DNA from: Adiantum capillus-veneris
Taxonomy: Eukaryota > Streptophyta > Polypodiopsida > Polypodiales > Pteridaceae
Reading direction: 5' to 3'
Length of the DNA stretch: 64,000 nt
Assembly: GCA_014529385.2 (NCBI GenBank)
Contig: CM043969.1
Location: 23,854,446 to 23,918,445, forward strand
Part shown: positions 1 to 11,144 of the stretch, in pieces
Numbering within the stretch: the stretch's first letter is position 1
Layout of the letters: each line of letters begins with the position of its first letter
Notes under the pieces: model-generated
What the model was told of the DNA's origin: nothing
Databases searched by the model: none
What the model saw: only the letters and a program-made list of their open reading frames with translations
Made by a program: the position numbers and the translations under genes

Positions 1-789
1 GTGTGTCATGTTTCCACCAAGGGAGGTGCCTCCTGCCACGAGTCGACCCCTACCCAGGACACCAAATGGCAAACACAGGCCACCCTTTTCCGCTACACAG
101 TGACGGAGGAGGGGCAGCAGCACCTGCAAGAAAAAATAAGGGGGAGGGGAAATGGAAGTAATGCATACACAAGGGAGGCACAGCCAGGTGCTCCCCACCA
201 AAGCAGACCCTTGTCCCTCTGGCGTCTCCACCATTTCCTTGATTTTCCACCAGCCATGTTGCTGCGCATAGACACCGGCCACTCCTTGCCACAGCAAGCC
301 CTTTGAGCCTCCTTGCCTCGGCTTCTTGCAAGCTAAGTGAGTGACACCTGTGCACAAAACTCCAAACCCTCGCAACCCTTTGGAAAAACTCACAGTTGTG
401 AGTGGATTGTGTGTTAGAATTTCTTTCTAGAGATTTTAACACACATCCGCTCACAATTGTGGGTTTTTTCAAAAACAACAAAAAAGAGGATAAGCTGGGG
501 TGTTTTTTTTTTGCCACACTCACAATTGTGAGTTGAGATATTATATATTAACCCGATAAGAATAGAACAGTAGTTCTCAGGCACAACATGTGCCTTAAGG
601 GGGCTAGGGTTCCATCATAGACTTGTACATAGAATACCTACCAGATGATTAACTCCTAACCTCTTGGGTGTTCTAAACAACTCAAAGTATGCATCCATCC
701 TTCATCTTTGTCCGCTACCTCTCTTCTTGCTGCTACTACCATGTGAATGAGCTCAATGCTTGATCGCATAATATCATCAAAGAGAGCTA
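1..789. other. Unassigned DNA with LINE-tail palindromes
   Basis: No coding region is supported here; the open frames are short and unlike any family I recognise. The stretch holds three copies of a near-palindrome with core ACTCACAATTGTGAGT, at about 388-403 (one change), 449-463 (diverged) and 518-533 (exact). The third follows a T-run (about 503-512), so on the minus strand it reads as palindrome then A-run, the arrangement seen at the ends of the LINE fragments at 2190-2526 and 20905-21268. I infer minus-strand LINE 3' tails. Confidence 0.45.
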
Positions 790-2085
790 CCTCTAGTTTG
801 CCCTCAGAGACTCAAAGGTTCCTGGACTTCCATACTTGGTTCAGGTAGCATAATATGATCATTTGAGTGCATATCATACCGGCTTGGCTTTGGATATCGT
901 GCCCTCCCAAGATTAGGTCCTCCATAGAAAAGGTGATTTTCCAAGTCCTTCTTACCCACTTGCACACTCTGGCAGCTAGACCCCGCGAAGTAGGGCACAC
1001 CTTAACCCCAATGGGAAAAGCTCCCCACAACACCTTCCAGATGAATACCTTTATGTAGTATGGCCCTTTAGTCTCCCATATGGTAGCAACCATCTTTTGC
1101 TAGCATTCTATTGCCCACTTTTTCTTCCATATTTTGTTGAGTGGGGAAAACCAATCATCTTGGTACACTAGCACATTATATGTACTTTGGGTTTTGGCAA
1201 GCGAGAACACTTTGTCTTTCGACCAATGCCAGGCTCTCCAATCTATTTTTGATCAGGCAAGCTTTGCGTTGTCCATCGTATCCCAGGCCATAATAGCCCA
1301 CTCCTGTTTTTGGTTCGTCAAAGAAACCACGAGTTTGGCACACAAAGCTTTTGCATGAATCATAGGGTCAGTAATCTCGATACTACCCTGCTTCTTAGGT
1401 CTTACTACCCATTCCCATCTCCCCCACTGGTAAGGGGTTGATTAAAAAAAGCTTGATTGGCTTCAAGAATTATTTCCAATTGGATTTGCTCATTTTAAGT
1501 AACGGTGATACAAATGAAATACAGCATCATGAAAGCATTGATCATTGTGATTCTACTATGGAAGGGAAGGAGCACAAACTTTCATCTTCTCATTTTGTCA
1601 TTGACATTATTCAAGATCCATTCAATTCTCTACTTATGTGTAATGCCCACTCCAAGTGAATCACCAAGGTGCGTGAATACAGTGCTCTTGCCTATTACCT
1701 CTCCAGAACATTCCGCGGGGTCAAAGGTGTCGCTTTCTGAGAGAGAGATCAGTCTCAATTTCTCAATATTGCACATAGATCCAAAGGCAGTGGAAAAAAG
1801 ATGGGCAATCTGAAGGGCTCTTCGTAGCGTCTCTAAATCAACTTTTAGGAAAAGCAAAGAGTCATCTGCAAATAGCTTTGTCAGTAGTTTCTTTCCTCTA
1901 GGCAATGAAAGACCTTGAATTTCCCCTTTCGCCACATTGTCCTCAAGCGCAGTCACCAGCGGGTGAGAGCCAATAGCAAAAAGTAGCGGGGCAAAAGGGC
2001 ATCCTTGCTTGGAGGTGTTTTTATTGAGGGTGTTTGGTTTACCCTTTGTAAAGGATCTAGAGGTATAAGTTGCACATGCCAAGAT
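790..2085 (-). pseudogene. LINE ORF2 fragment (RT to zf-RVT-like C terminus)
   Basis: This is the 3' half of a non-LTR retrotransposon polymerase on the minus strand. At 2082-1630 the frame reads as a LINE reverse transcriptase, with a KQGCPFAPLLFAI-type segment and the catalytic FADDS box. At about 1437-1250 a second segment (WVVRPKKQG, HAKALCAKLVV) matches the region between RT and C terminus in plant LINEs. At 1093-812 comes a zf-RVT-like end (FIWKVLWGAFP). The segments are in different frames and the stretch 1440-1630 does not match, so this copy is broken by frameshifts and probably an insertion. The N-terminal endonuclease is absent. A related copy lies at 21350-22485 on the same strand. 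Confidence 0.75.
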
Positions 2086-2189
2086 TGGATATGAAGCTTG
2101 ATTATTTCTAAGGATTGAAATAAGGATCCCTTACAAATGATAAAATGAACTTAGCCTATGGGAAACAATTTCAAAGTTTTTTTCATTTC

Positions 2190-2526
2190 GTATTTGTACT
2201 CAAGTTGTCAAATATTGTTTCTTTAACAATATTTGGAAGGCCAAGAATTGCCGCATATTCCATAGCGACCTCTCTATGCCTAGCTTTTTTAAAATTGTAC
2301 AAGAAAGTAAAGAGTTAATATGGATGTCAAGTAAAAGGTATAACTCCGAGGATTGGATTAGGGCGACTCTCACCATCCGATCGAGCTAAGCAATGTAAGG
2401 GCTTGATATGTAACCTTTTGTCCCTCAAGGCTCGGCATGAGCTTGAGGTTGCTTTGTAATTTACTCTTTGAGACTTTATAATACAACAACCACTCATAAT
2501 TGTGAGTTTTGCCAAAAAAAATAAAA
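2190..2526 (+). pseudogene. LINE ORF2 C-terminal end with 3' tail
   Basis: The plus strand from about 2226 reads NIWKAKNCRIFHSDL, the WKARN..F motif at the extreme C terminus of plant LINE polymerases, and ends at a TAA near 2388. It is followed by about 130 bp of 3' UTR, the palindrome ACTCATAATTGTGAGT (2492-2507) and an A-rich tail. It faces away from the minus-strand fragment at 790-2085, so two LINE pieces meet here in opposite orientation. The same C terminus, UTR and tail recur at 20905-21268, which supports this as a real family 3' end. Confidence 0.7.
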
Positions 2527-2990
2527 TTGTACTTAGCCTTTCATGGAAGCTATCATGGTACCTAGGGTTTCCACTAAAAGAGAAAAGGTATACCAACTAA
2601 TGGAGGGAATCATGGGGTTGATGGAGATCTAGAATCCACAAGGCATGGTGAGTTGGTGTAGACTCCACGTGACAAAGGGTTCACGTAGTAATCATGGAAG
2701 GAACAAAAAAAGTGATTTTTTAAGTGCTCAATATAGCTTGATTTGTATTAATCACAAAAAGTTACAATCACCCTTGGCATATCCTTTGCAGAGGGAACAA
2801 AAAGTAATGTTCTCAACAGTCTAGTAGTGATTTTATCTATGTTTGGATCATTTTTCTCTCTTCAGACTTTGCTTATCCTTCTTCTTATGTCTAGAAATTT
2901 TCTCTCTTTTCCACTTGTTACAATCATGCTCCTTCTTGCCATAATGAGATAAATAAAAATCCTTGAAAAACAAAACAATTGCTAGATAAT
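2527..2990. other. Unassigned stretch
   Basis: I see no gene, RNA or repeat structure here beyond ordinary AT-rich sequence between the LINE tail and the snap-back repeat. Confidence 0.5.
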
Positions 2991-3430
2991 CCTGAGGATT
3001 AAATAACACACAACATTAAATGAGGGGTGGTGAGGGGATCCACCACTCACAAGTCCACACATAAAAATTAGTGCAATCGCAACCGCATTTGTCACATCAA
3101 AACTAAACCCGAACAGAAATTAAACCCCCTAAACCTAAGCAAAGCATATTGTATCACTATGAAGGATCATAAAAACAAGAGAGGATACATCATGTGCACG
3201 TGGGTGAGGTGGTTAGCCCATATGTCTTAAAGCCTGGGGCATGAGGTTGTGGGTTCAAAACCGGTTGGCCGAGACCCTCGACTGCCTTGATTCTCGCATT
3301 GCCTAGTTTAGTGCACCTCAATTTTTGCGATAACCAGGTCTAGTCTGCCTCAGGATCTCGTCGTCCACTTCCAAGCCGTCGATCCCTTGACCACCCCTCA
3401 TTTAATGTTGTGTGTTACTTAGTCTTCAGG
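2991..3430. repeat. Snap-back (inverted-arm) repeat, MITE-like
   Basis: The arms 2991-3031 and 3390-3430 are inverted copies of each other, with 3 mismatches in 41 positions (both contain the core ACACACAACATTAAATGAGG in opposite orientation). A weaker match continues inward to about 3043 and 3378. The loop of roughly 340 bp contains a tRNA-like head. I found no convincing target-site duplication outside the arms, so it could be a MITE, a foldback element or two opposed copies of a short repeat. Confidence 0.6.
3195..3262 (+). other. tRNA-like head of a possible SINE
   Basis: GGTGAGGTGGTTAGCCCA (3203-3220) resembles a tRNA D-arm and pol III A box. GGGTTCAAAACC (3251-3262) is close to the B-box consensus GGTTCGANNCC. 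Spacing suits an internal pol III promoter. There is no foldable acceptor stem that I can see and no A-rich tail at a clear end, so this is a candidate SINE remnant, not a tRNA gene. Confidence 0.4.
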
Positions 3431-4254
3431 CTTGACATTCCGCTCTCAGCACCAAACACCTCCCTTGCATGAGATTACTCTTTAATCGAGACAATAGCTT
3501 GACTTCTGGAGATTAAAAAGAAATTACTATTACTCGATACTAGTACACTCAACAACCAAAACGTTTCTCACAGTTAGCAAACATTATAATCGAAAGAACC
3601 TAAATAGTGACATGGCCTACATGTGCCATACCCAGTGGGTAGCAAATTCCTTTCTAAAACACTTGAGAGCCCATAGTTCTAGATAAACCATAGATGAAAC
3701 AAAAAATTCAAGAAATTTTCAAGATTTCATACAGTTTCCTAATTTTGGTCCTTGGCCGATCTCCTCCCTCTTTGCATTACTAGTGTAGCACATCTAGGCA
3801 CTTTTGTCCATACCCTTTGTAGCTTCTTGCTTGCCCTAATCCTCCTTAGCGATAGGAGAATCCTCGAGCACTATAGGTGATCATTCAAAAATCATATGTT
3901 TGATGGATCTATGCCTACTTGTGCTTCCTTTCTCAAATTTTACTTCCTCTTCATAAACTTGGCTCTATTCCTCGTGCTCACTCTCTAGCTCTTTTGATTC
4001 TTGAATTGTGATGTCTATTGATGGTACAATTGCAACTTAAGTTGCTACCTATAATTGCACCAAGTGCCACCTCTTGTGACTAGCAGGCGATGGCATTTTA
4101 GCACATGACTAGCAGACAGTTTTAGAGTTTCTTAGCATACCTTTTCTAACCTTCTGTTGCCTAGTGAGTTACAACTTATTTTGGTGCTTCTATTTTGCCT
4201 CCTCCTTGCATGAGCTTTAGATGCATGTTTGAATCGTCTTTAGATAAGATGCCA
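3431..4254. other. Unassigned stretch
   Basis: No long open frame, terminal repeat or microsatellite is visible. It may be old transposon debris. Confidence 0.5.
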
Positions 4255-4259
4255 TGGGT

Positions 4260-4615
4260 TGTTGGAAATAGGGTTGCAGGGAAACGCACACAGCTTGGAG
4301 AAGCCGAAGGAAGCTCCAGGCTCACAACAGAGAGTAGTTTTACTTAGTGTGCAATTGAAAGATAAGTTATCCCTAGAATGATGGGTTGTTGGAAATAGGG
4401 TTGCAGGGAAACGCACAGCACTTAGAGAAGACAAAGGAAGCTCAAGGATCACAACAGAGAGTAGTATTACTTAGTGTGTAATTGAAAGATAAATTAGCCC
4501 TAGAATGATGGGCGTGTATACAATGCACAGGGGGGCAAACCTCCTAGTGAGGGAAAAATGCCCTGGCGGTCCTAAGTGTGTTCACACACATCACTACCAC
4601 ATATGTATGGTAACA
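4260..4615 (-). repeat. Left (3') LTR of the copia element, with duplicated end
   Basis: The full LTR unit is 4387-4615 (229 bp) and matches 6082-6308. It is preceded directly by a second copy of its first 127 bp (4260-4386). The target duplication TGGGT abuts 4260, not 4387, so the extra piece lies inside the element boundary. Confidence 0.8.
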
Positions 4616-4689
4616 AATCCCCCTCTAGGAGTGATGTGGTGAACTAGAGCTGGCACATAGAGTATAAGTAAGTGCCATGCCGTGAGGAC

Positions 4690-5700
4690 AAGATCAGTCC
4701 ACAAAGGGGATTAAGCCCAAAGTGTTGCAAAAAACATTGAACTTCTCATGAGACAATGCCTTTGTGAAAAGATCTGCAAGGTTTTCATGTGTTGGCACAT
4801 AAGCCAAGTTGATCTCTCTTGCTAAGAGTCTCTTTGACATAGTGGTAATGCACCTCAATGTGCTTTGTGCGAGCATGGAAAACTAGATTTCTTGCAAATG
4901 CCAATGTGTGGTGAGTGTCAGTGTAGATGATGTTGGTCGTGTCCTGTGCAACACCCAAAATCAACCATAAGGCGTCCGAGCCATACACACTCAGCCATAG
5001 CCATGAATACTCGCATGTACTTAACCTCACAACTGGAAGTGGCCACATTAGGTTGCTTCTTGCTCAACCATGATAGCATGAAGCAAAAACCACTAGTGGA
5101 TACTTGCGTGTCATAGCAACCAACCGAATCTGAGTCCAGAAAATCATGTAAATCTGGCGGCAATGATCCCTCCTTGAGATAAAATAACCCAAGATGTAAA
5201 GTGCCACTCAAGTAGAGAAATATCCACTTGATAGCCTGCCAATGCTTAGACCATGGGCTATGCATAAATTTGTTGACCTGTGAGACTACAAACTGAATAT
5301 CCGGCCTTGTGTTTCATACACAAATAAGGCATCCAATAGCAGTATGGTAAAGAGTGACATCGGCAGGATCACCAACATCATGAAGACTCAACTTCAAACC
5401 TGTTTCCATGGGAGTTGCAATAGGCTTGCAATCCTCAAGTCCAAAGTTTCATAGCAATGTCTCTATATAGCTTGTTTGACACAATGCAATACCACCATCA
5501 CACTACTTAAACCGTATGCCCAAGTAATGATGCAATAGCCCCAAATCTTTCATCTTGAAATTAGCATTCAAATCAGCCGGACTAGTCAAGAATATGTGCC
5601 TCACTTGGACCATTGATCGGTAAATTATCCACATACAGAACAACAATGAGAAGTGTCCCCATCCAATTTATCCTCAGCAGCAAACATCTTGAACACATCT
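4690..5700 (-). pseudogene. copia RT end and RNase H remnant
   Basis: Read on the minus strand, about 5655-5600 gives LIVVLYVDNLPINGPSEAHI, the RT active-site box YVDD changed to YVDN. At 5260-4920 come segments typical of the copia RT-RNase H region (HWQAIKWIFLYLSGTLHLGL, SGFCFMLSWLSKKQ, SSCEVKYM). At 4900-4694 is the C terminus (HARTKHIEVHYHYVKE, ADLFTKAL). At least two frameshifts separate these pieces. The altered RT box and frameshifts make it inactive. Confidence 0.8.
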
Positions 5701-6067
5701 GTGTTGTTGTCATCCATGGGCGAATGCCTGCACTTGATGTGAAAATTGTCTCAAAAGAGGAGAAACAAAGCGAGAGCAACACGTGCTATATAGCACAACC
5801 CGTAGAAGATTGTAAGGGATGTGTTATGCAAAAAATGGCACTGACAAAAAATTTGCACAAAATGACAAAACTGCCTGCATAATACTGCTTGTAGTGGAAA
5901 TGGAGGCCGAAATGAGCCTAAATGGAAAAACTGAGTAGATTAAGCTCTTTGAGCTTTCTCAAAATATTTGTCAGCTTATTGACACTCACCAAAGCTCATT
6001 GAAATTACACAAAGTGAGCAAGTGTGTGCTGGCGATGTTGGTGACTAAGTCTGAGAGGATGCATCCT

Positions 6068-6079
6068 GCTCTAATACCA
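6068..6079 (-). other. Primer-binding site, initiator-Met tRNA type
   Basis: Minus strand TGGTATTAGAGC, two bases from the right LTR; 11 of 12 match the tRNA-iMet-complementary PBS. Confidence 0.8.
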
Positions 6080-6081
6080 AT

Positions 6082-6308
6082 TGTTAGAAATAGGGTTGTA
6101 GGGAAACACACATAGCTTGGAGAAGATGAAGGAAGCTCAAGGATCACAGCATAGAGTAGTATTACTTAGTGTGCAATGGAAAGATAAGTTAGCACAAGAA
6201 TGATGGGTACATATACAATGCACAGGGGAAAACCTCCTAGTGAGGGAAAAAATGCTTTGACAGTCATAATGTGTTCACACACATCACTACCACGTATGTA
6301 TGGTAACA
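6082..6308 (-). repeat. Right (5') LTR of the copia element
   Basis: 227 bp, TGTTAG...GGTAACA, matching 4387-4615 along its whole length with scattered substitutions. Followed by the TGGGT duplication. Confidence 0.85.
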
Positions 6309-6472
6309 TGGGTTTGGCTGATCAATAACCATCATGAGTCCATGATGATCTCTTTTGCTAGCTTTTGCTTGGTATCATGGCATCTTCACTTTGCCCTGAC
6401 TTCTCTCCTATCCTTTCCACAATCCTAGCTCGGATACCATGTCAAGAAGAGGTGTAGGAGAGATTTGAAGAT

Positions 6473-6610
<138 letters not shown>

Positions 6611-6742
6611 ATTAGACAAGAGATAATATGACACTTCTTTGTACATTAGATTTCCAGCAGCCTCATCCCCTCTTTATTTTTTTCTTTCTTTTTTCTGTGA
6701 ACCTCACAATCATGAACAGCCTCATCCCCTTAGAGGAGAAGA

Positions 6743-6770
6743 TGTGAGAGAATGTGCCTCACAGAGAGAG

Positions 6771-6833
<63 letters not shown>

Positions 6834-7005
6834 ACGCAGAGGCATGGGCGAGTAGGCGAGAATGCGGTTGTTGTATTACTACGGATGGGTTTGTTATATA
6901 CACCTATGGAGGCAGTTACAAGGTTCATGTGATTCATGGGAATGTTGGCCGTTGTGCCTACTAGGATGACAGCTAGATGGATGATGTGGATTATTATTCC
7001 CCATA
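6743..7005 (-). repeat. Left (3') LTR of element A
   Basis: Matches the right LTR but holds a longer AG run (about 6779-6832 against 17171-17194) and an extra 12 bp near its end. Confidence 0.85.
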
Positions 7006-7806
7006 TGCCCCCGTAAGACACATCCTGCATATAAAGGCATGTGTATGTGCATAGTAAGATGAAATCTACTGGATGCTTTGCTTCGTACAATCATGCTCAT
7101 GCGGACTTGAGGTTGGTTCATCTTCAAACACGTCGACCCGGATCAAGGTTTGACTTCACGATGAAGAAGATTAGCATCTCTGATTGCTGCTTTGGTTGAG
7201 CTTTGAAAGGCTTCTTCACATCCACTCCATGAGTAATATCACAAGCTTGGAAACCACACATTTGCCCCCGCAAGAGAAATGAAAATACAAATGAAACTTG
7301 GGACATGTTAGTGGATGTGAAGGGTAAGACTTGAAGCACAAGCATGGTAGAGTGAGAGTTGGTGGGGAGCAGTGGCCTACCATGAGAAGCTTCACCTCTT
7401 GGATCAAAGTTGATTATTATCCATGGAAGCAAGGATTTGCTTGGTACTCAAAATGCCTGAGCATTGATAAGTGTCAAAGCAAAGCAACTCAGGGGAGTAG
7501 CAGCAGCTTGAGAGTCAGTGTGGAAGAGGCTCTCAACACGTAAAGGGTGGAAATGATGCCTAGGTGAAAGAGGGACAGCAATATAAGCATCAAGTAAATC
7601 CAATTTGGATACTAGATTGGAAGAAGCATTCAAGGTAGCTTGAAGGAGAGTTAGAGCAATGTTCGGGGCATCGTTGCATGCTGAGCTGACAGCCTCAAAT
7701 GGAGCATGGTAGATTGCTTCATCAATTGCTTCGTTGTAGTGGAGAAGGGTATACGGATGGAGAGAGTCGGATGGTGCAGTGTTGCAAGCTAGAGAAGTCC
7801 GCAAGG

Positions 7807-8433
7807 CTAAAGTCCTGTGGGCGCTTTCTTTGGAGAGGTGAGCCTCAAGATAAGTGACTTGAGGTTCAAACTGCCATAGATGAGCTTCAGCAGTGGGGAG
7901 GCATGGTGAGTCATCCGAGAGGGATGAGACATGCAGGCCGCTACACCAAGAGCGGGATTGGGAGCAGTGACAATTTCAACAGCGTCTAATTGGGCTGCTT
8001 CGTCCTTTTTTGCAAGGTAGGCGGTAATCGTGGCCGCATCATGTTCATCTCCACGAGGTCCGTCTGCAAGGTCCATTGCATCAGGGTTGTTGTTGACAGC
8101 AAGGGTTTTGGCTGCAACTGCTTCTTTAATTGCAGCAAGGTTCATCTACATGTGGTGCATCAGCAACTTCATATGTAGGGATTGCACCAAAGGCGGCAGC
8201 AGTGTGCGTGCCATCAATTTTGATGGCAGCGAGGTTCACAACAACAGCCATGGTTGCTATGATGGTTACACTTGTAGTAACTAAGACAACAAGGGCATCC
8301 TTCTTGGCTACAAGAGCTATTAATTCTAGAGAGGTGGTGATAGCACCGACCAAAGAGGGCTTGTGATCTGCAGGTGGTGCAGCAACTACTACGGCAGCAA
8401 GACTGACATCTATCTTGGCCACATAAGTGACGT
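7807..8433 (-). pseudogene. Alanine-rich ORF of element A, downstream part
   Basis: Minus-strand frames at 8455-8126 and 8145-7807 encode a low-complexity protein dominated by Ala, Val and Asp, with no knuckle, protease or RT motif. It continues the frame at 16600-16398: if element B and one ACGT copy are left out, the coding runs straight across the insertion point. The two downstream frames overlap and need one frameshift. A further frame at 7804-7448 may be the C-terminal continuation. I do not recognise the product. Its position after the PBS suggests a gag-like or captured protein, which is inference. Confidence 0.5.
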
Positions 8434-8608
8434 TGTGAGCGGGATGAAAACACACACAAAACCTCTATAATGACTCGACACACACTCTTGGGATGATACA
8501 CACACACACTATGGGGCACCACTCAGCTTACACAACCTGCCTGGCCGAGACAGGAAACACACAGATGGAGTGAGAAGAGAGAGATTTCCCACTTGCCCAC
8601 TCAACATA

Positions 8609-8666
<58 letters not shown>

Positions 8667-9594
8667 AACTCAGCTCAAAAGAGAAAATTTCTGATGTTTA
8701 GATACAATTGAGCTTGGGCCAACACCATTGGGGAAAAAAGCTCACACAATATGGGTAAAATATGCTACATACAATCACAAATTGGAGCAGACGCTTCGCT
8801 CACATGAGAAACTTACATAGCCAAAACAGCAGAAAAATAGTGAGAAATTTGGCAAAATGGGTAGCATCATCGCGTCCGGGACGGCCCAAAACCCCAGTCT
8901 ACAATGTCAAAGTGCTCAAATCCGACATCAGATGAGCACATTATGGACAAAACAGGCTCCAAGAACTCAGTTGCGACTGTTCCTCCTCTTCTCTCCACAT
9001 TTTTTCTGGTCTTCTCTCTGGTTTTTCAGTTCCCACACTTAGCGTTATTACTTGGGCACCTTTGGCCTTTTAGTTGACCTCAAACGGACCCCGAACATGC
9101 CAAAAAGTGGCCTCCTAGTGCATAGTTGTCACCCTGCTACATCCATCCGCACACGTGGCACTCAATTTTTCCAATAATGCATCCCGCAACCATGTGAAGT
9201 GGCCCCCAAATACAGTTCTCATGATGAACTTTTTGCACAATTATCACAAGAAAACACCCACGTTGTGTCCGTACTTATCCACGTGCAAATATTGACCCCA
9301 TTCGACCTCCTGACGCCACTAGATGCCATCTGACGCACCTGCTTACCTCATGTCGTCGGCCCGTGGATAGCTTCCTCGAGAATTTTTACGCGCTACCAAC
9401 TCCTCATTATTATAGAAAAAACACATTGGTACTGGTGATAGTGAAAATTGATGCACTATGTACATGTTGTCCTACCTGTACACATGTGGGCCCCACGTAC
9501 CACCTGGCTATGGAAAATGGGCAATCCTTTATTCGATGCACTAGGCATGTGTATGTACATATGCGCAATCACTTCTTCCATAAAACATATGACA
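8434..9594 (-). repeat. Left (3') LTR of element B
   Basis: 1,161 bp. It matches 12163-12622 plus 15720-16397 over its length. It includes a CA repeat at about 8611-8661 that is much shorter in the right copy (about 12343-12357). Confidence 0.88.
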
Positions 9595-9644
9595 TAATTT
9601 GCCCATCCCCAAGCCTGCTAGAGCATTCATGCTCAGCAGCAACA

Positions 9645-11144
9645 CTAGTAGATGCTCATTCCACCTGGATCAAAAGGCCAAAGGCATATCGCCTGAATCA
9701 CAAGAAGCATCATAGCACCACACATATACTTGTCACCAATCAACCAAAATGCACCATAGTCATATCCAACTAACACATCCACCCTGTCTGGAGCTCCAAA
9801 AGCATATATATTGCATACCACATTCAACCCAACCGATTGAGACAACTCAACTGACTCATCACCTGGCATCTTGGCTTCACCATCCATAGCAACAACCTGC
9901 AAATCATGCACCCAAGTAGCTAAAAGAATTGTGTGAAGGTAAATTTGTTCACATCCAAAGCACAAAATTATCCCCAAGGCACACATATCCCTAGCATAGA
10001 CATCCATATCTATGAGTTCCTTCTCGTCGGACTCATATATGCCAAACCCCTTCTCATCTTCATAAGCATACTCATCATCACACATAACTCCATCCACATC
10101 ATAATCATGGCTATCACCACTATCCATAGCTTCTATCATGGATTCATCAATCTCCAAGGGTACAAGTCCCTGCTCTAAACCACAATCATGCTCACAAATC
10201 GATTCAATCACTTCACATGCATCAAAATATGGCTTCAAAACAAGCTCTACATCCAATAAATCCACAAAATGGCTCTGAACCTTGCCCTCTTCCCTAATTT
10301 CCAAGGAACTAGCATCCAAAGATATGTGCTCATCGTCAATAACCTCAACCTCACACTCACACACGGAATCACAAGGTACAAAAGTAGCCAATGCATCCTC
10401 TTCAAGACTTTTCAATCCTATATCCAAAGCATTACTCACCTCTTTAGACTCTTCCATAAACCCGTCAGCCTGCAAGGCCACTTTACGCCTCACAATAGAC
10501 CTTGGGAAGAAACGAGAAACATCATAGGATAGGCTACTTTTCACCTGCATAGGCTTAACCTCATCTTGCATGTCAAATCCATCTTGCACATGCGTACCTG
10601 TACTCATACCAAGCTCCTCAAGACGCTTAATCTTCCATTCCTTGTGCTTTGCAATGCATACTGCATCTTCAAAAGACTTGGGCCTCTTCAACTCAACCTC
10701 GAACTGCAACCAAGGTGACAAACCATCAACAAAAGAACTTTTCTTCAATGAACAAGGGGGGGTCTCATCCTTAAGAGCAACACACCAACGAGTCCATAAA
10801 TCTATAAAAACTTGTATATAGGCATCAACACTTTGACAAGAACCTTGCTTAAGAGCATTGAGCTCATTCCATACTGCATTTGTATCTTCAAAAACCTGAA
10901 AATGCTCTAAAAAATCTTCTATAAACTTGTCAAGACTCAAACCATAAGAAGAAGCCACTACTTCTTTAGCTTCCAAATCCATGAACCAAACATGGGCCTC
11001 ATCTTTCAAAAAGAATCCAAGTAGCCTCAAAATCTTCTCCTCATCACACATACCATTGCTTATGCATGCCACCTCTACTTGCTCCAGAAAGTCTTCCACA
11101 TCTTCATCACTTCTTCCATGAAACTCCGGATAAGAGAAATCCAT
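9645..11144 (-). CDS. Gag polyprotein of element B
   Basis: An uninterrupted minus-strand frame of about 499 codons from the first ATG at 11144 (the frame is open further, to 11234, but that start would be TTG). The N-terminal 180 residues match the plant retrotransposon gag capsid domain: MDFSYPEFHGRSDEDVEDFL, then a KDEAHVWFMDLE segment in the position of the usual EA..W motif and a DAYIQVFIDLW segment. After about residue 220 the protein becomes acidic and unlike known domains; no CCHC knuckle or protease is visible. It would form virus-like particles in the cytoplasm. It is the sole product of element B, and lies about 1 kb downstream of the PBS. The open frame of this length in a gag-only element suggests selection until recently, or low age; I cannot separate these. 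Confidence 0.82.
   Translation of the reverse strand: MDFSYPEFHGRSDEDVEDFLEQVEVACISNGMCDEEKILRLLGFFLKDEAHVWFMDLEAKEVVASSYGLSLDKFIEDFLEHFQVFEDTNAVWNELNALKQGSCQSVDAYIQVFIDLWTRWCVALKDETPPCSLKKSSFVDGLSPWLQFEVELKRPKSFEDAVCIAKHKEWKIKRLEELGMSTGTHVQDGFDMQDEVKPMQVKSSLSYDVSRFFPRSIVRRKVALQADGFMEESKEVSNALDIGLKSLEEDALATFVPCDSVCECEVEVIDDEHISLDASSLEIREEGKVQSHFVDLLDVELVLKPYFDACEVIESICEHDCGLEQGLVPLEIDESMIEAMDSGDSHDYDVDGVMCDDEYAYEDEKGFGIYESDEKELIDMDVYARDMCALGIILCFGCEQIYLHTILLATWVHDLQVVAMDGEAKMPGDESVELSQSVGLNVVCNIYAFGAPDRVDVLVGYDYGAFWLIGDKYMCGAMMLLVIQAICLWPFDPGGMSIY

Larger units (their letters stand above)
4260..6308 (-). mobile_element. Deleted Ty1/copia LTR retrotransposon (minus strand)
   Basis: The element is bounded by a perfect 5-bp target duplication TGGGT (4255-4259 and 6309-6313). 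LTRs begin TGTTGG/TGTTAG and end GGTAACA. Next to the right LTR, the minus strand reads TGGTATTAGAGC (6079-6068), one base from the initiator-Met primer-binding site TGGTATCAGAGC. Next to the left LTR the minus strand has a purine tract (AGAGGGGGATT, 4626-4616). This fixes the orientation as minus. Only about 1.47 kb of internal DNA remains and it carries just the end of RT and RNase H, so gag, protease, integrase and most of RT are deleted and the copy is non-autonomous. Confidence 0.88.

Noticed and set aside
3203-3262. Possible functional tRNA gene
   Set aside because: A- and B-box-like sequences are present, but I cannot form a cloverleaf with acceptor and anticodon stems.
9363-9773. Open frame of 136 codons on the plus strand
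   Set aside because: It lies mostly within the left LTR of element B and has a shifted counterpart in the right LTR with a different reading; no domain is seen.
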